From Pelomonas sp. Root1237 (GTDB lineage: Bacteria > Pseudomonadota > Gammaproteobacteria > Burkholderiales > Burkholderiaceae_C), in NCBI RefSeq assembly GCF_001425055.1, contig NZ_LMDK01000017.1, positions 259,502 to 323,501 of the forward strand: a DNA stretch of 64,000 nucleotides. The letters are read 5' to 3'. The notes under the pieces were generated by a model that saw only the letters and a program-made list of their open reading frames with translations, searched no databases and was not told the origin of the DNA. This document shows, one piece after another, positions 59,231 to 64,000 of the stretch; the stretch's first letter is position 1, and every line of letters starts with the position of its first letter. The position numbers were made by a program, and so were the translations under genes.

Positions 59231-60904
59231 TCAGCTCTTGTCCCGCAATTCCCTGCGCAGGATCTTGCCCACGGGCGTCTTGGGCAGTTCGGTGCGGAAC
59301 TCAACAATCTTCGGGCGTTTGTAGCCGGTCAGGTTGGCTTCGCAATACGCACGAACGTCAGCTTCGGTGACATTCGGGTCTTTCTTCACGATGACGACCT
59401 TCACCGCCTCGCCGGCCTTGGCGTCCGGCACGCCGACAGCGGCGCATTCAAGCACGCCGGGCATCTGCGTGATGACGTCCTCCACCTCGTTCGGATACAC
59501 ATTGAAGCCGCTGACCAGGATCATGTCCTTCTTGCGGTCCACGATCTTGAAATAACCCCGTTCATCGACGGTGCCGATGTCGCCGGTGCGGAAATAGCCG
59601 TCGGCCGTCATGACCTTGGCGGTTTCATCCGGGCGCTGCCAGTAGCCGGCCATGACCTGCGGGCCGCGGATGGCGATCTCGCCGGGCTGGCCCATCGGCA
59701 CCTCGTTGCCGTCGTCGTCCAGCAGTTGCAGCTCGGTCAGCGGCATTGGCAGGCCGATGGTGCCGCTGTAGGCGGTGCTGTCGGTCGGGTTGCAGGTGGC
59801 CGACGGCGAGGTTTCGGACAGGCCATAGCCCTCGACGATGGGGCAGCCGGTCTTGTCCAGCCACAGCTTGGCGGTGGCCTGCTGCACGGCCATGCCGCCG
59901 CCCACCGAGATGACGAGACGGCTCCAGTCCACCGTGCTGAACTCGGGGTGGTTGGCCATGGCCATGAAGAGGGTGTTGACGGCCGGGAAGCTGTGGAAGC
60001 GGTGTTGGGACAGCTCCTTGAACACGGCCGGCAAGTCACGCGGATTCGGGATCAACACGTTGGCGCCGCCCATGTGCATGGACAGCATCATGTTCGTGTT
60101 GAAACCGAAGATGTGATAAATCGGCAACGCGCAGATGGTGACGACCTGCTCGCCCTTGGGCACCTTCTTCAGCGCCGGCTGGTACCAGGCTTCGCTTTGC
60201 AGGATGTTGGCGACCAGGTTGCGGTGCAGCAGCACGGCGCCCTTGGACACGCCGGTGGTGCCGCCGGTGTACTGCAGCACGGCGATGTCGTCCGCGCCCA
60301 GCTTGGGCGCCTTGTAGGTCAGGCTGCGGCCCTTGGCGACGGCGTCGTTGAAGCGCACGGCACCGGGCAGGTCGAAGGCCGGCACCATCTTCTTCACCTT
60401 GCGCACGACGTAGTTGACGATCATGCCCTTGGCAAAGCCCAGCATGTCGCCCATGGCCGCCAGGATGACGTGCTTGGTCGGCACGTTCTTGATGACCTGC
60501 TGCAGCACCGAGGCGAAGTTCTCGATGATGACGATGGCCTTGGCGCCCGAGTCCTTGAGCTGGTGCTCCAGCTCGCGCGGCGTGTACAGCGGGTTGACGT
60601 TGACGACCACATAACCCGCCCGTAGCACGGCAGCCACGGCCACCGGGTACTGGAACAGGTTGGGCATCATCAGCGCGACGCGGTCGCCTTTCTCCAGGCC
60701 CAGGCTCTGCAGATAGGCGGCCAGCGCGCGCGAGGCCTCGTCCACCTGCGCGAAGCTCAGGCTCTTGCCCATCATCAGATAGGCGGGCTGGGCGGCATTC
60801 TTCTTGAACGAGGTGTCCAGCAGGTCGACCAGGCTGGGATAGAGCGACACATTGACGTCGCGCGGCACGGCGGCCGGGTATTGCTTCAGCCAGATCGGCT
60901 CCAT
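59231..60904 (-). CDS. fadD: Long-chain-fatty-acid--CoA ligase
   Basis: Predicted 557 aa. Adenylate-forming enzyme: P-loop-like YTGGTTGVSKGAVLLHRN, GYGLSETSP (A5 region), GYFRTGDIGTVDERGYF (A7/A8), GFNVYPNEVEDVI and PKTPVGKILRRELRD with the catalytic Lys. The N-terminus WLKQYPAAVPRDVN is typical of FadD. Activates long-chain fatty acids for beta-oxidation, at the inner membrane face. ATG 60904 has an upstream AGGAGACAAGGC ribosome-binding region. Confidence 0.93.
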   Translation of the reverse strand: MEPIWLKQYPAAVPRDVNVSLYPSLVDLLDTSFKKNAAQPAYLMMGKSLSFAQVDEASRALAAYLQSLGLEKGDRVALMMPNLFQYPVAVAAVLRAGYVVVNVNPLYTPRELEHQLKDSGAKAIVIIENFASVLQQVIKNVPTKHVILAAMGDMLGFAKGMIVNYVVRKVKKMVPAFDLPGAVRFNDAVAKGRSLTYKAPKLGADDIAVLQYTGGTTGVSKGAVLLHRNLVANILQSEAWYQPALKKVPKGEQVVTICALPIYHIFGFNTNMMLSMHMGGANVLIPNPRDLPAVFKELSQHRFHSFPAVNTLFMAMANHPEFSTVDWSRLVISVGGGMAVQQATAKLWLDKTGCPIVEGYGLSETSPSATCNPTDSTAYSGTIGLPMPLTELQLLDDDGNEVPMGQPGEIAIRGPQVMAGYWQRPDETAKVMTADGYFRTGDIGTVDERGYFKIVDRKKDMILVSGFNVYPNEVEDVITQMPGVLECAAVGVPDAKAGEAVKVVIVKKDPNVTEADVRAYCEANLTGYKRPKIVEFRTELPKTPVGKILRRELRDKS

Positions 60905-61012
60905 GCCTTGTCTCCTTCTTTTGTTGCGGCGATTCTGACCGATAGCTGACAGCGGACGGCTCAGGGGATTCGATAGCGCCCTCTAGGGGGAAACGCGTTG
61001 ATGACTGATTGA

Positions 61013-62227
61013 TCAGGCAGACGGTGGCGCCTGGAAAGCGCTACCGGTTACCTGCGGAGCGGCGGCCTCAGCCAGAGAGGCGTCAACAGCTTCGCGGTGG
61101 AAGAGGTCCAGATAGGGCTGGTAGCGCCATTGGCGGTTGCGCCCATACCCGGTGACTTCGCGCAGCCAGCCGCGCGACTCGAAGTCGGTAAGCAACTTGA
61201 GGGCGGTCGGGAAGCTGCATTGCAGCCACTGCGCGGCGCGCGGTGCCGACACGCTGGGCTGCACGAGCAGGCGGTCCAGCAAGGCCAACGCGCGGGCATT
61301 GCGCGCCACGGTGCTGCGATGGGCGTCGCGCATTTGCATGATGTCGCGAGCGGTCTGCGTGGCTGCGCGTGCCGTCTGGCTCACGCCACGCAGGAAGAAT
61401 GCAACCCAAGGCTCCCAATGCCCCTGGCTGCGGATGGCTGTGAGGCGGTCGTAATACTCCGCGCGGTGGGTTTTCAGGAAGAGGGACAGATAGAGCAGAG
61501 GCCGCGCCAGCGCCCCCTCGGCGCACAGCAGCAGCGTGATGAGCAGGCGGCCGACACGGCCGTTGCCGTCCAGAAAAGGGTGGATGGTTTCGAACTGGGC
61601 ATGCGCCAGGGCGCAACGCACCAGCAGGGGCAAATCGGCGCGGCTCTCGTGCATGAAGCGCTCCAACTGGCCCAGCGCCGGTATCACCTCGTGCGGCGGC
61701 GGCGGGATGAAGGCGGCTGTGCGCAGGCTGCTGCCAGAGCCGCCGATCCAGTTCTGGCTGGTGCGGAATTCGCCGGGCGACTTGTCGCCGCCGCGCACGC
61801 CTTGCATCAGCTCGGCGTGGATTTCACGCAGCAGTCGCAGAGACAGCGGCAGTTCGGCCAGTCGCCCCAGGCCATGGTTCATGGCGCGGACGTAGTTGAC
61901 GACCTCTTCGACGTCCTTGGGCGTGTCGGCTTCCATCGCGTCGGTCTCGAAGGCCAGCACGTCTTCGAGCGTGCTCTGGGTGCCCTCGATCTGAGACGAA
62001 AGCACCGCCTCATGCCGCACATACATCGCGACGAAGAGGTCAGGATTGGGCAGCAGCGTGGCGAGCGCGTCGAGCCGGCCCAAGTCGCGATCAGCCTGCG
62101 ACAGCAGGGTCTGCAGCGATCCGTCGATCTGCAGCGGCGGGTCAGGCGGCAAGGGCGCCGGGATAAAGGCCCGATAGCCCGTGGGCTGCTGCATCCAGCG
62201 GCCGGCGCGCAGGGGTTGGTCGGCCAT
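61013..62227 (-). CDS. Fic family protein with C-terminal winged helix
   Basis: Predicted 404 aa. The inhibitory motif (S/T)xxxE(G/N) is present N-terminally as SSQIEG in AVLSSQIEGTQSTLEDVL, marking a class II Fic protein. The catalytic motif HPFLDGNGRVGRLL is complete (His, Asn, Arg), so AMP-transferase activity is possible. The last ~100 residues (VSAPRAAQWLQCSFPTALKL, then LLTDFESRGWLREVTGYGRN) form a winged helix, suggesting DNA binding. Two 8-bp direct repeats upstream (62274, 62295) look like its own operator. Targets of AMPylation are unknown. Confidence 0.92.
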   Translation of the reverse strand: MADQPLRAGRWMQQPTGYRAFIPAPLPPDPPLQIDGSLQTLLSQADRDLGRLDALATLLPNPDLFVAMYVRHEAVLSSQIEGTQSTLEDVLAFETDAMEADTPKDVEEVVNYVRAMNHGLGRLAELPLSLRLLREIHAELMQGVRGGDKSPGEFRTSQNWIGGSGSSLRTAAFIPPPPHEVIPALGQLERFMHESRADLPLLVRCALAHAQFETIHPFLDGNGRVGRLLITLLLCAEGALARPLLYLSLFLKTHRAEYYDRLTAIRSQGHWEPWVAFFLRGVSQTARAATQTARDIMQMRDAHRSTVARNARALALLDRLLVQPSVSAPRAAQWLQCSFPTALKLLTDFESRGWLREVTGYGRNRQWRYQPYLDLFHREAVDASLAEAAAPQVTGSAFQAPPSA

Positions 62228-62337
62228 GCATCAGCTCCAGAACTTTGAACAAGCGGGCCGGATTGGACATCATGTTTAATATATCGGCCAGATCGTTTAA
62301 TAAGCAGTCTTCTGCGGCCGCCTTATCAAAGATCCGG
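62228..62337 (-). promoter_or_regulatory. AT-rich promoter/operator of the Fic gene
   Basis: Between pntB and fic. On the minus strand TATTAAAC occurs twice (plus-strand GTTTAATA at 62274-62281 and 62295-62302), 21 bp apart, about two helical turns, within otherwise GC-rich DNA. GGAG lies seven bases before the ATG. Confidence 0.5.
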
Positions 62338-63813
62338 CTACTCCACCGCCTTCAGCATGTCCTCGACCACCTTCTTCGCGTCGCCGAAGACCATCATGGT
62401 CTTGTCCATGTAGAAGAGCTCGTTGTCCAGGCCCGCATAGCCCGCCGCCATCGAGCGCTTGTTGACGATGATGGTCTTGGCCTTGTAGGCCTCGAGGATG
62501 GGCATGCCGTAGATGGCGCTGCCCTTCACATGGGCGGCGGGGTTCACGACGTCGTTGGCGCCCAGGATGATGGCCACGTCGACCTGGCCGAACTCGCCGT
62601 TGATGTCTTCCATCTCGAAGACCTGGTCGTAGGGCACCTCGGCCTCGGCCAGCAGCACGTTCATATGGCCCGGCATGCGGCCCGCCACCGGGTGGATGGC
62701 GTACTTGACGGTGATGCCCTTCTCGGTGAGCTTGGCGGCCAGTTCCTTCACTGCATGCTGGGCGCGCGCCACGGCCAGGCCGTAGCCCGGCACGATGACG
62801 ACGCTCTCGGCATTGCCGAGCACGAAGGCCGCGTCGTCGGCGCTGCCGCTCTTGACCGGGCGTGCCTTGCCATCACCCACCGCGGCCGTGCCGGCCTCGC
62901 CGCCGAAGCCGCCCAGGATCACGTTGAAGAACGAGCGGTTCATCGCCTTGCACATGATGTAGCTCAGGATCGCGCCCGAACTGCCCACCAGCGAACCGGC
63001 AATGATCAGCATCGCGTTGTTCAGGCTGAAGCCGATGCCCGCCGCCGCCCAGCCGGAGTAGCTGTTCAGCATGGACACGACGACCGGCATGTCCGCCCCG
63101 CCGATCGGGATGATCAGCAGCACGCCCAGCAGGAAGCCCAGCGCCACGATCAGACCGAAGTCGATGGGCGACTGCGAATGCCAGAAGCCAAACACGAAGA
63201 AGACCGACGCCAGGCCCAGCACGGCGTTCAGCGCATGTTGGCCCTTGAACGTGACCGGGGCGCCCTGGAACAGGCGGAACTTTGATCCGCCCGACAGCTT
63301 GCCCCAGGCGATGACCGACCCAGTGAAGGTGATGGCGCCGATGAAGGCGCCCAGGGCCAGTTCGATGCGGTTGCCGCCCGGGATGGGCGCCAGCGTGCGC
63401 GGGGCCACGCCATCCTCCGGCGGGATGGCGGCCAGGGCCGCATCCATGGCCGGCGTGATGCCGAAGGCCGCGGGCTCTGCGACCGCCGCCACCGCGATGG
63501 CCACGGCCGCCAAGCCGATCATGCTGTGAAAGAAGGCGACCAGCTCGGGCATCTTGGTCATTTCGACCGTCTTGGCCCGCCAGGCGCCGTAGCCGCCACC
63601 GACGACCAGGCCCAGCAGCACCCACGCCAGGCCCAGGCCCGAGCCGGCCAGCTTGACGATGAGGGCCGCCGTCGTGAGCACGGCGATGGCCATGCCGACC
63701 ATGCCGAAGAGATTGCCGCGGATGGACGTCGTCGGGTGCGACAGGCCCTTGAGCGCCTGGATGAAGCAGACGCTGGCGATCAGGTAGAGCAACGTGACGA
63801 GATTGAGGCTCAT
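62338..63813 (-). CDS. pntB: NAD(P) transhydrogenase beta subunit
   Basis: Predicted 491 aa. Multiple membrane helices form domain II (LGLVVGGGYGAWRAKTVEMT, MPELVAFFHSMIGLAAVAIA), followed by the NADP-binding domain III (VVIVPGYGLAVARAQHAVKE, the GYGLAVAQ fingerprint, and VILGANDVVNPAA). Proton-translocating transhydrogenase that uses the proton gradient to reduce NADP with NADH. Its start overlaps the stop of the alpha-2 subunit (ATGA). Confidence 0.95.
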   Translation of the reverse strand: MSLNLVTLLYLIASVCFIQALKGLSHPTTSIRGNLFGMVGMAIAVLTTAALIVKLAGSGLGLAWVLLGLVVGGGYGAWRAKTVEMTKMPELVAFFHSMIGLAAVAIAVAAVAEPAAFGITPAMDAALAAIPPEDGVAPRTLAPIPGGNRIELALGAFIGAITFTGSVIAWGKLSGGSKFRLFQGAPVTFKGQHALNAVLGLASVFFVFGFWHSQSPIDFGLIVALGFLLGVLLIIPIGGADMPVVVSMLNSYSGWAAAGIGFSLNNAMLIIAGSLVGSSGAILSYIMCKAMNRSFFNVILGGFGGEAGTAAVGDGKARPVKSGSADDAAFVLGNAESVVIVPGYGLAVARAQHAVKELAAKLTEKGITVKYAIHPVAGRMPGHMNVLLAEAEVPYDQVFEMEDINGEFGQVDVAIILGANDVVNPAAHVKGSAIYGMPILEAYKAKTIIVNKRSMAAGYAGLDNELFYMDKTMMVFGDAKKVVEDMLKAVE

Positions 63814-64000
63814 TGCTTGGCCTCCACGTTGGTCTTCTTTTCCTTCTTCTTGAACATCTCCAGCATCCGCCGCGTGACGAGGAAGCCGCCAAAGATGTTG
63901 ACCGCGGCCAGCGCCACGGCCAGCACGCCCATGCCCTTGGCAAACGGCGTCTCGGTCAGCGCCGCGGCCATCATGGCGCCGACGATGACGATGGCCGAGA
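63810..64000 (-). CDS. pntA: NAD(P) transhydrogenase alpha subunit, part 2 (3' end only)
   Basis: The gene runs off the right edge; the visible last ~62 residues read AIVIVGAMMAAALTETPFAK, then MGVLAVALAAVNIFGGFLVT and a Lys-rich end (FKKKEKKTNVEAKQ). This is the membrane domain of the split alpha subunit (PntAB/PntA2), with two hydrophobic helices. It partners PntB in the same operon; the first part of the alpha subunit should lie further to the right. Confidence 0.9.
   Translation of the reverse strand, partial: SAIVIVGAMMAAALTETPFAKGMGVLAVALAAVNIFGGFLVTRRMLEMFKKKEKKTNVEAKQ

Overview
The window is GC-rich, densely coded chromosomal DNA. The gene content points to a betaproteobacterium of the order Burkholderiales: a 16-strand-type porin, an lptA-lptB-rpoN block, cspA next to a long-form infA, a DUF3348/DUF802/OmpA/DUF2894 cluster, a DUF4148 protein and a PEP-CTERM protein. 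The large TonB-dependent receptors and the dispersed palindromic intergenic repeats would suit the Roseateles/Mitsuaria/Rubrivivax side (Sphaerotilaceae). The genus is an inference.

Layout. 1-6.1 kb: porin C-terminus (cut by the window edge), siderophore-type TonB-dependent receptor, family-3 solute-binding protein, DJ-1/PfpI protein and cytochrome b561, then gene debris (a second porin 3' end and a TonB-receptor 3' end) mixed with a 20-bp dispersed repeat. 6.1-7.6 kb: one unrecognised secreted protein flanked by inverted copies of that repeat. 7.6-18.3 kb: methyltransferase, hemerythrin plus a small NorB/COX1-like membrane protein, hemolysin III, an (Ala-Pro)n lipoprotein, DUF1330, PEP-CTERM protein, cspA-infA, esterase and threonine aldolase-like enzyme. 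18.4-22.8 kb: a four-gene, translationally coupled cluster encoding a MotA/MotB-like (ZorA/ZorB-like) ion-channel pair with a very long coiled-coil tail and two helper proteins. 22.9-30.1 kb: GST, then a tight four-gene minus-strand operon with a CHAT protease, a multi-pass membrane protein, a GYD protein and a lipase-CHAT fusion. This is the best candidate for an undescribed system, probably cell-death or defence related.

30.3-38.6 kb: GNAT, dipeptide-type binding protein and creatininase on minus, facing amiD-dppBCDF on plus. Together they look like a peptide or muropeptide uptake module, although dppC and dppD are separated by a 0.55-kb inverted-repeat element. 38.7-44.4 kb: a large TonB-dependent receptor, small exported proteins, a Ser/Thr kinase with a cNMP-binding domain, and a VOC protein. 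44.4-51.5 kb: a housekeeping block of argS, a SPOR protein, tandem dsbA paralogues, lptA, lptB and rpoN. 51.5-58.6 kb: AraC regulator, DUF4148, two hydrolases, an RlmL-type rRNA methyltransferase, an MFS transporter whose tail is encoded by a dispersed repeat, and rsmE. 58.6-64 kb: fadD, a Fic protein with a C-terminal winged helix and a likely operator, and pntB with the end of pntA, running off the right edge.

The same repeat (about 200-280 bp) occurs between lptB and rpoN and again at the 3' end of the MFS gene. I saw no rRNA, tRNA, CRISPR array, prophage or intact insertion sequence. All alignments and counts were made by eye, and family names come from recognising motifs, not from database searches.
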